DNA of 64,000 nt. It comes from UBA6522 sp965237785. GTDB taxonomy: Bacteria > Pseudomonadota > Gammaproteobacteria > Steroidobacterales > Rariloculaceae. The stretch is from positions 1,240,001 through 1,304,000 of the forward strand of contig OZ250159.1 in NCBI GenBank assembly GCA_965237785.1, written 5' to 3'. The notes under the pieces were generated by a model that saw nothing but the letters and a program-made list of their open reading frames with translations, was not told the DNA's origin and made no database searches. Made by a program: the position numbers and the translations under genes. Positions 33,293 through 42,770 of this stretch are shown piece after piece. Within the stretch, counting starts at the first letter, position 1. Each line of letters starts with the position of its first letter.

Positions 33293-34084
33293 TCATTCGG
33301 CTTGCTTCGCCTTTCGCCACAGGCGGTCCAGGGCGGCCAAATCGTGCTTGTCCCAGTCCCCTCCCCGTTCCCGCACCTCTCGCTCGACATGCCGAAAGCG
33401 CTTGTCGAACCTCGCGTTGGCTTCGCGCAGACAGCGTTCGGGATCCAGTGCCAGGTGTCGGCAAAGATTGACCAACGTAAACATCACGTCGCCGATTTCC
33501 GCCGCCAGGCCGTCACGGTCGCCATCGGCCAGGGCCTCGTCGAATTCGGTCAGTTCCTCGTCAAGCTTGTCCCTCACGGCCCCGGTATCGGGCCAATCGA
33601 ACCCCACCCGAGCGGCGCGACCGGACAGTTTCGTGCCGCGCGTGAGTGCGGGCAGCGCCACCGGCACGCCGTCGAGTACGCTGGCACTGGAATCATGGCG
33701 TTCCCGGGCCTTCAGCGCTTCCCAGGCCTGCGTCTGTGCTTCGGCCGTATCGACGCTTTCGTTTCCAAAGACGTGGGGATGGCGGCGGATCATCTTGGAA
33801 CAGATGGCGGATACCACGTCTCCAAAGTCGAATGCACCGGCTTCCTCGGCCATACGAGCGTGGTAAACCACTTGCAGAAGCAAGTCTCCCAACTCATCCT
33901 TGAGGTCTTCATGGTTTTCGCGAGCGATTGCATCCACCACCTCGTAGGCTTCTTCCAGCGTGTACGGGGCGATCGTCGCGAACGTCTGCTCGATATCCCA
34001 GACACAGCCATCCCGCGGATCGCGAAGTCGCGCCATGATCTTCAGTAATTCCGAGATATCCTCGCTATGTTGTTCTTTTTTCAT
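33293..34084 (-). CDS. mazG: nucleoside triphosphate pyrophosphohydrolase MazG
   Basis: All-alpha NTP pyrophosphohydrolase with two MazG domains, 263 residues. First domain: RLRDPRDGCVWDIEQTFATIAPYTLEEAYEVVDAI then the metal-binding E..DE..D series in HEDLKDELGDLLLQVVYHARMAEE; second: DKLDEELTEFDEALADG, EIGDVMFTLVNLCRHLALDPE, LREANARFDKRF. It cleaves NTPs to NMP and pyrophosphate and cleans the pool of aberrant nucleotides or modulates (p)ppGpp responses. Its 5' end overlaps the Nudix gene by 20 bases, so both hydrolases are coupled in one unit. Confidence 0.95.
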   Translation of the reverse strand: MKKEQHSEDISELLKIMARLRDPRDGCVWDIEQTFATIAPYTLEEAYEVVDAIARENHEDLKDELGDLLLQVVYHARMAEEAGAFDFGDVVSAICSKMIRRHPHVFGNESVDTAEAQTQAWEALKARERHDSSASVLDGVPVALPALTRGTKLSGRAARVGFDWPDTGAVRDKLDEELTEFDEALADGDRDGLAAEIGDVMFTLVNLCRHLALDPERCLREANARFDKRFRHVEREVRERGGDWDKHDLAALDRLWRKAKQAE

Positions 34085-34718
34085 CTGAAATTAAGGCAAG
34101 AAACCGGACGAGTATCGAAGCCGTCGCACCCCAGATGCGATGATCACCATATTCGATTTCGTGAACCCTGATGCGGGTGCCCAGGCGGTCCCGGTACGCG
34201 GTGCGGATGTTTTTTCCCGCCAGCAGAAACTCAAGCGGGACTTCAAAGATTTCCTCGACCTCGGTCTGGTCCGGTACCGGCTGAAATCCGGACGCGACAA
34301 AGGCCACCACCGGCGTGACCAGGAAGCCGGTTACGGTGAGCAGGTTCTCAAGGCAACCAACCACGGTGACCAAGCCGGACTCCATACCGACCTCCTCCTC
34401 CGCCTCGCGGATGGCCGCGGCCTCCGGACCGGCATCGGCGGCCTCGATCTTTCCGCCGGGAAAGCTCACTTGCCCCGGGTGAGCCTTCAGGTGCCGGGAT
34501 CGTTCCGTGAACAGCAGTGTCAGTCCCTCGGGCCGATCGATGAGCGCCAGCAATACGGCCGCCGGGCTGCGGGGTCGTTCGAGAATTTCGAGCAGAGGTG
34601 GCGAGATCGGCCCATCCACGTCGCGCCGTAGCCGTGCCATTGCATCGTCCGAGGCTTCTACGCCGGTCAGGCACGATTGGATGCGGGCGCGCAAGTCGCT
34701 TCTTTCCCAGCGGAACAC
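34065..34718 (-). CDS. nudL: Nudix hydrolase, CoA pyrophosphatase type
   Basis: Nudix protein of 217 residues. The Nudix box reads GGKIEAADAGPEAAAIREAEEEVG and is preceded by the family-specific RSRHLKAHPGQVSFPGGK block of the CoA diphosphatase (NudL/YeaB) group; TPVVAF and HEIEYGDHRIWGATASIL at the end also fit. It hydrolyses CoA to 4'-phosphopantetheine and 3',5'-ADP in relatives. It lies between fumC (17 bases upstream of it) and mazG (overlap), all on the minus strand. Confidence 0.92.
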   Translation of the reverse strand: MFRWERSDLRARIQSCLTGVEASDDAMARLRRDVDGPISPPLLEILERPRSPAAVLLALIDRPEGLTLLFTERSRHLKAHPGQVSFPGGKIEAADAGPEAAAIREAEEEVGMESGLVTVVGCLENLLTVTGFLVTPVVAFVASGFQPVPDQTEVEEIFEVPLEFLLAGKNIRTAYRDRLGTRIRVHEIEYGDHRIWGATASILVRFLALISDEKRTT

Positions 34719-34734
34719 TGGTGCGATTGGCGGG

Positions 34735-36120
34735 CTAACCCTTGATCCCCCCTCGGGTCAACACGGCCGCGTCCAGCAGGGATTCAAGCGCTTCCCGGCT
34801 CAAGTCGGTTTCGTCGGCGGCCACGTCGATGATGGGGCGGCATTCTCGATAGGCGCGTTTGGCGATGGCAGCGCCCTTGTCGTAACCGATGATGCGGTTC
34901 AACGCGGTAACCAGGATGGGATTGCGCTGTAGCGCACCACGCAGATGCTCTTCGTTGACAGTGAATCCCTCGATGGCTGAGTCCGCCATGAGCCGGGCCG
35001 AGCCGGCGAGTATCTCGATGCTCTGCAAGAGATTGTAGGCAATGACGGGCAGCATGACGTTGAGCTGGAAGTTGCCCGATTGCCCCGCCACCGTAACGGC
35101 GGTGTCGTTGCCGATCACCTGCACCGCGGCCATTGCGGCGGCCTCGGGCGCCACGGGATTGACCTTCCCGGGCATGATGCTGCTACCGGGCTGCAGGGCC
35201 GGAAGCTTGATCTCTCCCAGGCCCGCCAGAGGACCGCTGTTCATCCACCGCAGGTCGTTGGCGATCTTGAGAAGGCTGACCGCGGTGGTCTTTAGCTGTC
35301 CCGACAACTCCACCGCGGTATCCTGACAGCTCAATGCTTCAAAGAAACTGTCAGCGGGCCGAAACGCAATGTTCGTCTGCTGAGCCAGGCAGGCCGCCAC
35401 GCGAACGCCAAACTCCGGATGCGCGTTGATGCCGGTTCCCACGGCCGTGCCGCCCTGTGCCAAAGCGCTGAGCCGTGGCAGGACGCCGGCTATGCGCTGA
35501 TAGTCGGTCCTGATCTGCGTGGCCCATCCCGACAATTCCTGGTCGAATCGCAGCGGCATGGCGTCCATGAGATGGGTTCGGCCGGTCTTGACGATTCCGG
35601 CCAGCGCCTGAGCCCTGCGCTCGATGGTGCCGGCCAGGTGATCCAGCGCCGGCAACAGGGCTTCGGTAACGAAGAGCGCGGCACTTACGTGAACCGCTGA
35701 AGGTATCACGTCGTTGCTGCTTTGCCCCATATTGACGTGGTCATTGGGGTGTACCTTGTCGCCACGAATTTGGCTGGCAAGGTTGGCGATGACCTCGTTG
35801 GCATTCATGTTCGAACTCGTGCCCGATCCGGTCTGAAACACGTCCACGGGGAATTGATCGTCGTGCCGCCCCTCGGCCACTTCCATCGCAGCGGACTTGA
35901 TGGCATCCGCCAGTTCGGACGACAAGAGTCCAAGGCCATGGTTCGTCGCTGCCGCGGCCCATTTGATCAAACCCAGTGAGCGAATGAACTGCCGAGGCAT
36001 GCGCAATCCGCTGACCGGGAAATTCACCACGGCCCGCTGCGTCTGGGCACCCCAAAGGGCGGCGGATGGCACCTCCAATTCGCCCATGCTGTCGCGCTCT
36101 ATTCGGTATTCGGCGGTCAT
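34735..36120 (-). CDS. fumC: fumarate hydratase, class II
   Basis: Iron-independent fumarase of the TCA cycle, 461 residues. Opening YRIERDSMGELEVPSAALWGAQTQRA, then QTGSGTSSNMNANEV, HPNDHVNMGQSSNDVIPSA, KTGRTHLMDAMPLRF, and the signature loop GSSIMPGKVNPVAPEA; the second catalytic His is in the THLMDA/NDH segments. All active-site blocks are present and the length is standard. First gene of a minus-strand set with nudL and mazG; divergent from purB. Confidence 0.97.
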   Translation of the reverse strand: MTAEYRIERDSMGELEVPSAALWGAQTQRAVVNFPVSGLRMPRQFIRSLGLIKWAAAATNHGLGLLSSELADAIKSAAMEVAEGRHDDQFPVDVFQTGSGTSSNMNANEVIANLASQIRGDKVHPNDHVNMGQSSNDVIPSAVHVSAALFVTEALLPALDHLAGTIERRAQALAGIVKTGRTHLMDAMPLRFDQELSGWATQIRTDYQRIAGVLPRLSALAQGGTAVGTGINAHPEFGVRVAACLAQQTNIAFRPADSFFEALSCQDTAVELSGQLKTTAVSLLKIANDLRWMNSGPLAGLGEIKLPALQPGSSIMPGKVNPVAPEAAAMAAVQVIGNDTAVTVAGQSGNFQLNVMLPVIAYNLLQSIEILAGSARLMADSAIEGFTVNEEHLRGALQRNPILVTALNRIIGYDKGAAIAKRAYRECRPIIDVAADETDLSREALESLLDAAVLTRGGIKG

Positions 36121-36227
36121 CCCATTTCCCTCTGCATCCGGACCGTGGGCTCCGCGAAGGAGCCTTACAAGTCGGCGATCGCGGATGAACGGTGTATGAT
36201 GCGCACTCTGCTGCTGCTTGTATAGGG

Positions 36228-37613
36228 ATGCCGAGCACGCCGGTGGATCCTGCCACCCTCACCGCACTTTCACCGCTGGACGGACGTTATGCGTCCAAGT
36301 CGGCGCCGCTGCGCGAATTCCTTTCTGAATCCGCGCTGATCCGATATCGCATCCTGGTTGAGGTTCGCTGGTTGCAACACCTCGCCGCGGAGACCGCGGT
36401 CGATGGTCTGGCGCCGCTGGACACGGCGGTGAATGATGCGTTGGAGCGGCTGGTCGAGCGCTTCGGCATCGACGACGCGCGCCGCGTCAAGGAAATCGAA
36501 GCCACGATCAATCACGACGTCAAGGCAGTCGAGTACTTTCTGAGGGAGAAGCTGGCGGAGGTACCGGAAAGTTCGCCCGAACTGAGCGCCCACTTGCACT
36601 TTGCGTGCACGTCCGAGGACATCAACAATCTCGCCTACGGCCTCATGCTTCGCGATGTCCGTGAAGCCGTACTGTTGCCTGGAATCCGCGCGTTGATCGA
36701 TTGCCTGAGGGGGCTGGCGCATCAGTTCGCGGATGTGCCCATGCTGTCGCGGACCCACGGTCAGCCGGCTTCTCCGACGACCATGGGCAAGGAGTTGGCC
36801 AATTTCGCGCATCGCCTGTCATCCCAGGCAGAGCAATTTTCGACAGCAGCGATTCTCGGCAAAATCAACGGCGCCGTCGGCAACTTCAATGCTCATCTGG
36901 CCGCCTACCCGCGCGCGTCCTGGCCACGAATCGGGAAGCAGTTCGTCGAGTCCCTGGGTCTGGAGGTCAATCCCTACACGACGCAGATCGAACCCCACGA
37001 CTGGATTGCCCGCTACGGTCATGCGCTGCTCCGCGCCAATACCGTGATTCTGGACCTGTGCCGCGATCTCTGGGGATACGTCAGCCTGGGGTATTTTCGG
37101 TCACGCGCGGCGCCGGGCGAGGTGGGTTCGTCGACCATGCCGCACAAGGTCAACCCCATTGAATTTGAGAATGCGGAAGGCAATCTCGGCGTCGCCAACG
37201 CACTCCTGGGTTTCCTGGCGGAAAAACTGCCCCAATCCCGATGGCAGCGGGACCTGACCGATTCGACTACGCTACGGAACCTGTCAGTGCCCCTGGGGCA
37301 CAGTCTGCTCGCAGTCGAATCGTGCCTGCGCGGCCTCGACAAGCTCGAAGTCGATCGGGACCGGATGCAGAAGGATTTGTCGGCAAATCCCGAAGTGCTC
37401 GCCGAGGCCGTGCAAACGGTCATGCGCCGATACGGCATTGTCGATGCCTACGAACAGCTCAAGGCGCTCACCCGCGGTCAGTCCATTACGCGCGAGGCCC
37501 TGGACGAATTTATCGCCGGGCTGGACATTCCCGAAGCGGCAAAGGCACGACTTGCCGCGCTATCGCCATCGGACTACATCGGCCTGGCCGCGCAGTTGGC
37601 CAGAGAAATCTAA
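36228..37613 (+). CDS. purB: adenylosuccinate lyase
   Basis: Two steps of purine synthesis: SAICAR to AICAR and adenylosuccinate to AMP. 461 residues from the ATG at 36228, which places LTALSPLDGRYASK at the expected N-terminus; a farther in-frame start at 36192 has nothing in its favour. Visible: HDVKAVEYFLREKL, HFACTSEDINNLAYGLML, LSRTHGQPASPTTMGKE (catalytic His), and the signature loop GSSTMPHKVNPIEFENAEGN. Gammaproteobacterial type. It runs divergently from fumC. Confidence 0.97.
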   Translation: MPSTPVDPATLTALSPLDGRYASKSAPLREFLSESALIRYRILVEVRWLQHLAAETAVDGLAPLDTAVNDALERLVERFGIDDARRVKEIEATINHDVKAVEYFLREKLAEVPESSPELSAHLHFACTSEDINNLAYGLMLRDVREAVLLPGIRALIDCLRGLAHQFADVPMLSRTHGQPASPTTMGKELANFAHRLSSQAEQFSTAAILGKINGAVGNFNAHLAAYPRASWPRIGKQFVESLGLEVNPYTTQIEPHDWIARYGHALLRANTVILDLCRDLWGYVSLGYFRSRAAPGEVGSSTMPHKVNPIEFENAEGNLGVANALLGFLAEKLPQSRWQRDLTDSTTLRNLSVPLGHSLLAVESCLRGLDKLEVDRDRMQKDLSANPEVLAEAVQTVMRRYGIVDAYEQLKALTRGQSITREALDEFIAGLDIPEAAKARLAALSPSDYIGLAAQLAREI

Positions 37614-37630
37614 CCAACGAAATCTAACCA
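37605..37630. repeat. short direct repeat at the purB end
   Basis: GAAATCTAACCA occurs at 37605-37616 and again at 37619-37630. The first copy contains the purB stop and the second the stop of the minus-strand gene 37624. A small tandem duplication at a convergent gene end; no function evident. Confidence 0.9.
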
Positions 37631-38640
37631 TCGAAAATGCACTGGTAGGGCTCCACGACCATATCGGGGCGCCATTCAAACTCCCAGTGTGCCGTAACCG
37701 GTTCGGTGAGAGTCTCCGGATCGGAGACCTCGAGATCGTAGCTGAGCTGAGTCTCGCCGTCGCTGAGCGTAAATCGCTCCATGATCTCCACGGCCTCGCT
37801 CAGGGGTGTGCTGCCGCTGCTGTCGAAGTAAGGCCAGTTCACCCGCGTCGTTCGAACGATCAAGGTGTTTTCGTTCCAACGTCCTTCTGAATACCCCAAG
37901 CGGGACAGCGGCTGGGAAGAAGCATCCACATCCGGGTTCATGTGCACCGTTCGAACGACATCGAACACCTCGACGCGCATGACGATATCAGCACCACTTG
38001 CAACGAAATTGATCGGATGCGGGGCGGAGACGCGAGTCATCACACCCGGCATGCCGCCGGTAATGCACTGATTGGTCAGATTGTCCGCTTCATCAAAAGC
38101 TGCCTGAACTGCTCGGGCTTGCGGCGTCAGCGGCAGTTCCGACGGAAACCCGCCAGCCTGTCGCCGCAGCCAGACTCTGAATATGCCCTGCGAACCATCG
38201 TCCGCGTCCAACGGTGGATTCGAATAAAGCGGGTCGTTGTCAAAGCCGAGGTGCCTTGTGGACCAACGAGGTTCCGTGTTGCCGCGAGTCCTGATCTCGG
38301 TGCCGTCCGGCAGGAGAACGTTTGTGACGTACAGGCTGGCTTGAAATCGCGACGGGTGCCCGGCAACCCTGATCGTACTGCCCAAAGGTATCATCTCCGG
38401 CCCAAGCCCTCGCCGGCCCAGTGAATTGACGTCCTGCGCTTCAAGATCCCAGGTCTGCTCCGTACCGTCCTCGGCCGGGACAATAAGCGTCATGTGGACG
38501 TGAGGGTTTCTCCAGGAGACCGTCATGACCTGGCCTTCGAGTTCCTGGACAATATTCGTATCGTGCTCCGCGTTGGCGTGATGCCCGGATACGCCAGTCG
38601 ATACCAGACCAAGCGCCAGGAAACCGGTCAACTTGTTCAT
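37624..38640 (-). CDS. DUF6152-type two-domain exported protein (intact)
   Basis: The full-length member (338 residues) of the two-domain family. Signal peptide ends STGVSGHHANAEHD, so the paired His is near the mature start. Domain 1 (to ~140): LEGQVMTVSWRNPHVHMTLIVPAED, TWDLEAQDVNSLGRRG, STIRVAGHPSR, LLPDGTEI. Domain 2: GIFRVWLRRQAGG, an ADNLTNQCITGGMPGVMT Cys segment, VRTVHMNPDV, LGYSEGRWNENTLIVRTTRVNWPYFD, IMERFTLSDGE and the final WRPDMVVEPYQC. The broken gene at 12923-14039 and the single-domain genes at 14106, 23454 and 24281 map onto it. It stands alone between purB and mnmA, amid housekeeping genes. A GTG at 38652 is an alternative start. Function unknown. Confidence 0.8.
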   Translation of the reverse strand: MNKLTGFLALGLVSTGVSGHHANAEHDTNIVQELEGQVMTVSWRNPHVHMTLIVPAEDGTEQTWDLEAQDVNSLGRRGLGPEMIPLGSTIRVAGHPSRFQASLYVTNVLLPDGTEIRTRGNTEPRWSTRHLGFDNDPLYSNPPLDADDGSQGIFRVWLRRQAGGFPSELPLTPQARAVQAAFDEADNLTNQCITGGMPGVMTRVSAPHPINFVASGADIVMRVEVFDVVRTVHMNPDVDASSQPLSRLGYSEGRWNENTLIVRTTRVNWPYFDSSGSTPLSEAVEIMERFTLSDGETQLSYDLEVSDPETLTEPVTAHWEFEWRPDMVVEPYQCIFDG

Positions 38641-38873
38641 TCCTGCTTTCACCGTCTATCGTGCCGTGTGAGTCCTCATTTCCACTTGGAAATTAAGGGC
38701 CTGATTCGTCGAGAGTACCCGGCTCATCCGGACTAGTCATCCTACCGCGAGTCCGCCGGCGCGTGCCCTGCCGTGGGAAGACAGTTCCCATCCACAGCGA
38801 GCTTGTGGATCAGGGCCTGCACCCGATCGCCGTGCCAATCCGCAGTCGATCCGAAACCACGTAAAATCCGCCC

Positions 38874-39986
38874 ATGAGCTCTGATGGACTGGTCATCGTT
38901 GCGCTGTCCGGCGGCGTGGACTCCGCGGTAAGCGCCCTGCTGCTGCGCGAAGCGGGTTACCGTGTGCAGTGTCTGCACATGAGCAACTGGGAGGATGACG
39001 GCTACTGCGATGCCGCCGAGGACTTTCAGGACGCGCGGCGAATCTGCCGGCAACTCGGTCTGCCCCTGCACCGCGTGAATTTCTCCGATCGATACAAGGA
39101 GCGCGTATTCACCGAGTTTCTCGACGAATTGCGGCAGGGCCGCACGCCGAATCCCGACGTGTTGTGTAACCGGGAGATCAAGTTCGGCACGCTGCGCGAA
39201 TACGCTGACCGGCTCGGCGGCCAATGGCTGGCGACTGGGCACTATGCGCGCCTTGAATGTCCCGGCAGCGAGCACGTCGAACTGCACAAGGGTCAGGATG
39301 CGAACAAGGACCAGAGTTATTTTCTCCACGCGTTGCGGGAACGAGACCTGGCAAACGTCCTGTTTCCCCTGGGCGGGCGGCTGAAGGGTGAGGTTCGAGC
39401 CATTGCCCGGGATTCCGGTTTGCCTGTGGCGGAAAAGAAGGACAGTACCGGCATCTGCTTCATCGGCGAACGGCCGTTTGCGCGCTTCATCGGCGAGTAT
39501 CTGCCCACCGATCCGGGTCCGATCAAGGATCCTGATGGGCGAATCCTCGGCACCCATCAGGGGCTTGCCTACTACACACTTGGCCAGCGCCGCGGGCTGG
39601 GAATCGGCGGGATCGCGGAATGTCCCGGCGGCGCATGGTATGTATCGCGCAAGAACCTTGATTGCAACGAACTCATCGTCGTGCAAGGGCGGGATCACCC
39701 GGATCTCTTCCGGAACCGGCTCACCGCGGAACCGATGCACTGGATCAATGAACCGCCCCGGGAATGGTCGCTCAGCCTGCCGCTCGAGTGCCATGCCAAG
39801 ATCCGTTATCGCCAGTCGGATCAAGCGTGTACGGTGACCCGATTCGGCGACAACGGCGTCAAGCTGCGGTTCGCCGAGGCTCAGCGAGCGGTCACGCCCG
39901 GACAGTACGTTGTGCTCTACCAGGGCTCCCGTTGCCTGGGCGGGGCACGCATCGCGTCGGCGTCAATAGGTTCGGACGCCGCTTGA
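38874..39986 (+). CDS. mnmA: tRNA-specific 2-thiouridylase
   Basis: Thiolates U34 of Lys, Glu and Gln tRNAs using sulfur relayed by the Tus system. PP-loop ALSGGVDSAVSALLL at 10-24, then MSNWEDDGYCDAAEDFQDAR, catalytic Cys in PDVLCNREIKFG (~101), the QDANKDQSYFLH segment, the second Cys in DSTGICFIGER (~199), and GQRRGLGIGG. 370 residues, normal. Usually near purB/hflD in this class; hflD is not between them here, and the family protein at 37624 takes its place. Confidence 0.97.
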   Translation: MSSDGLVIVALSGGVDSAVSALLLREAGYRVQCLHMSNWEDDGYCDAAEDFQDARRICRQLGLPLHRVNFSDRYKERVFTEFLDELRQGRTPNPDVLCNREIKFGTLREYADRLGGQWLATGHYARLECPGSEHVELHKGQDANKDQSYFLHALRERDLANVLFPLGGRLKGEVRAIARDSGLPVAEKKDSTGICFIGERPFARFIGEYLPTDPGPIKDPDGRILGTHQGLAYYTLGQRRGLGIGGIAECPGGAWYVSRKNLDCNELIVVQGRDHPDLFRNRLTAEPMHWINEPPREWSLSLPLECHAKIRYRQSDQACTVTRFGDNGVKLRFAEAQRAVTPGQYVVLYQGSRCLGGARIASASIGSDAA

Positions 39987-40062
39987 AGCAACGGAATAAG
40001 TGCCTTGGTATAATCCGCGCGCCTGACGCGCAGGCAGACGCAAGACGCGAGGAACCCCGCAA

Positions 40063-42741
40063 ATGACAAACTCCTTTGGCACCCGTCAACGGCTGACGGT
40101 GGCCGATGCCGACTATGATATTTTCCGCCTCGATGCCGTCGGCGACGAGCGGATTCACCAACTTCCCTACACCCTCAAGATCCTGCTTGAGAACCTGCTG
40201 CGCCATGAAGACGGCGTCACGGTACCGGCGAGCGATATAAGAGCGCTGGCTGCCTGGGATGCGCAGGCTGACCCGGAAACGGAAATCGCCTTCACCCCGG
40301 CTCGGGTCATCCTCCAGGACTTTACCGGGGTGCCCGCTGTCGTTGATTTGGCGGCGATGCGTGACGCCGTTGTCAAACTCGGCGGCCGCGCGGCGGCGAT
40401 TAACCCGCTGTCCCCCGCGGAACTGGTGATCGATCACTCCGTGCAGGTGGACCACTTCGGCACGGCGGGCGCGCTGCGCCGCAACAACGCCATCGAGTTC
40501 GAGCGCAACAAGGAACGTTATTCCTTCTTGCGCTGGGGCCAGGAGGCATTCGATGACTTCCGCGTGGTCCCCCCCAATACCGGTATCGTTCATCAGGTCA
40601 ACCTGGAGTTTCTGAGCCGGGTGATCTTCGACAGTGACCGTGGTGGCCGGCGTCTCGCCTATCCGGATACGCTGGTGGGCACCGACTCCCACACGACGAT
40701 GATCAACGGCCTGGGCATTCTCGGCTGGGGCGTCGGCGGAATAGAAGCCGAAGCCGCCATGTTGGGTCAGCCCATCACCATGCTCATTCCCCAGGTGGTG
40801 GGATTCGAACTGCGGGGCGAGTTGTCCGAGGGCGCGACTGCCACCGACCTGGTTCTGACGGTGACCCAGATGCTGCGCGGCAAGGGCGTGGTGGGGAAAT
40901 TCGTGGAATTCTTCGGCGACGGTCTCGACCAATTGCCGTTGGCCGACCGGGCGACGCTCGGCAATATGTCGCCGGAGTTCGGCAGCACCTGCGCGGTATT
41001 TCCCATCGACGCCGAAACCCTCCGCTACCTGAACCTGTCCGGGCGTTCCGCGGAGCGCGTGCGACTCGTCGAGGCCTATGCCAAGGAACAGGGGCTGTGG
41101 CGCGGACAAACCCGCACGCAATACAGCGACACCATGGTTCTGGATTTGGATACGGTGGAACCCTGTCTGGCCGGACCGAAGCGGCCCCAGGACCGGATCC
41201 CGCTGCGCGGCGCCGCAACTAAATTCGTCGAGTTGATGGATGAGGTTAACGATGAGCGTGGTGCCGGTGCTCCAGAGAATCCCACCGTGAGCCGCGATGG
41301 CGAAGCATGCGAACTGACCGACGGAACCGTGCTGATCGCAGCCATCACCAGTTGCACCAACACCTCGAACCCGGCCGTGATGGTCGGGGCCGGACTTCTG
41401 GCGCGCAATGCAGCCGCCAGGGGTCTCAATTCCAAGCCATGGGTCAAGACCTCCCTGGCACCGGGCTCCAAAGTGGTGACGGAGTACCTGGTAAAGACCG
41501 GGCTACTGGGCGATCTTGAAGGACTGGGATTCAACGTCGTCGGCTACGGCTGCACGACCTGTATCGGCAACTCCGGGCCCTTGCCGGCGGACATCGCCGA
41601 GGCCGTCCAGAGCAGCGGGATCGTCGGTTGTGCCGTGCTCTCCGGCAATCGTAATTTCGAGGGCCGCATCCACCCCCTGGTAACGATGAATTTCCTCGCC
41701 TCCCCTCCCCTGGTGGTCGCGTATGCGCTGGCCGGCAACATGCATGCCGACCTCTACAACGAGCCGCTGGGTGCGGATAACGAAGGCAAACCGGTGTACC
41801 TGCGTGACATCTGGCCCAATTCAAGTGAAATTCACGACTTGATCGCCAGCAATATCGATGCGGGCATGTTCGCCGCCAGCTACGCCGGCGTGTTCGACGG
41901 CGATGAGAACTGGAACGGTCTGGATGTCGCAACGGGTGAAACCTATGCCTGGGACGAAGCCTCCACCTACGTCAAGAACCCGCCGTACTTCGACGGCATG
42001 ACCATGGAACCGGAATCCGTCGGCGACATTCATGGCGCCCGGGTTCTTGCGCTGTTGGGTGACTCCGTTACCACGGATCACATTTCCCCGGCGGGCGCGA
42101 TTGCGGCCGACAGTCCCGCCGGAGACTACCTGCGCGGCCTCGGGGTGGAACGCAAGGACTTCAATTCCTACGGCTCTCGTCGCGGTAACCACGAAGTCAT
42201 GATGCGCGGCACGTTTGCGAATATCCGCCTGAGAAATCAACTCGCACCCGGTACCGAGGGCGGTTGGACCACCCACATCCCAAGCGGCGAGCAAGTGAGT
42301 ATCTTCGAAGCCGCAACCCGCTACCGGGAAAGCGGTACGCCGCTGGTGGTGATCGGTGGCACGGAGTACGGCTCCGGGTCATCGCGGGACTGGGCCGCCA
42401 AGGGGACCCAGCTTCTCGGCGTGGAGGCCGTGATCGTGCAAAGCTATGAACGCATCCACCGCTCGAACCTGATCGGGATGGGGGTGTTGCCGCTGCAGTT
42501 CCTGCCAGGCGACAGCGCCGTCTCACTGGGATTGGATGGCCGGGAACTTCTCGATATCGAGGGCGTCGGCTCGGGCCGGCCGGAGCGGGTCAGCGTCAAC
42601 GCGGTCAAGCCGGACGGTACGGCGATTCAATTCCAGGCCCTGGTGCGTATCGACACGCCCAGGGAATGGGACTACTACCACAACGGCGGAATCCTGCAAT
42701 TCGTGTTGCGCCAACTGGCCGAGGCCGATCGCGCCGCCTGA
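40063..42741 (+). CDS. acnA: aconitate hydratase A
   Basis: TCA-cycle enzyme that isomerises citrate to isocitrate with a 4Fe-4S cluster. 892 residues. Cluster ligands: Cys in ITSCTNTSNPAVMVGAGLLA and the CTTC pair in VGYGCTTCIGNSGPLP. Other blocks: VPPNTGIVHQVNLEFL, YPDTLVGTDSHTTMINGLGILGWGVGGIEAEA, GSRRGNHEVMMRGTFANIRLRN, GGTEYGSGSSRDWAAKG, and the C-terminal YERIHRSNLIGMGVLPLQF. AcnA/IRP type by length and motif order. GAGGA before the ATG. Single gene, 76 bases after mnmA. Confidence 0.97.
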   Translation: MTNSFGTRQRLTVADADYDIFRLDAVGDERIHQLPYTLKILLENLLRHEDGVTVPASDIRALAAWDAQADPETEIAFTPARVILQDFTGVPAVVDLAAMRDAVVKLGGRAAAINPLSPAELVIDHSVQVDHFGTAGALRRNNAIEFERNKERYSFLRWGQEAFDDFRVVPPNTGIVHQVNLEFLSRVIFDSDRGGRRLAYPDTLVGTDSHTTMINGLGILGWGVGGIEAEAAMLGQPITMLIPQVVGFELRGELSEGATATDLVLTVTQMLRGKGVVGKFVEFFGDGLDQLPLADRATLGNMSPEFGSTCAVFPIDAETLRYLNLSGRSAERVRLVEAYAKEQGLWRGQTRTQYSDTMVLDLDTVEPCLAGPKRPQDRIPLRGAATKFVELMDEVNDERGAGAPENPTVSRDGEACELTDGTVLIAAITSCTNTSNPAVMVGAGLLARNAAARGLNSKPWVKTSLAPGSKVVTEYLVKTGLLGDLEGLGFNVVGYGCTTCIGNSGPLPADIAEAVQSSGIVGCAVLSGNRNFEGRIHPLVTMNFLASPPLVVAYALAGNMHADLYNEPLGADNEGKPVYLRDIWPNSSEIHDLIASNIDAGMFAASYAGVFDGDENWNGLDVATGETYAWDEASTYVKNPPYFDGMTMEPESVGDIHGARVLALLGDSVTTDHISPAGAIAADSPAGDYLRGLGVERKDFNSYGSRRGNHEVMMRGTFANIRLRNQLAPGTEGGWTTHIPSGEQVSIFEAATRYRESGTPLVVIGGTEYGSGSSRDWAAKGTQLLGVEAVIVQSYERIHRSNLIGMGVLPLQFLPGDSAVSLGLDGRELLDIEGVGSGRPERVSVNAVKPDGTAIQFQALVRIDTPREWDYYHNGGILQFVLRQLAEADRAA

Positions 42742-42770
42742 GCACCGCCACTCTTCGCGGCTTCTGGGGG

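Noticed and set aside
32867..34048. 393-codon plus-strand frame over the UGA gene and mazG
   Set aside because: Both minus-strand genes have strong family sequence; this frame has none.
38742..39824. 360-codon minus-strand frame opposite mnmA
   Set aside because: Shadow of mnmA, whose catalytic motifs are complete on the plus strand.
39892..41121. 409-codon minus-strand frame opposite acnA
   Set aside because: Shadow of acnA; no recognisable domain.
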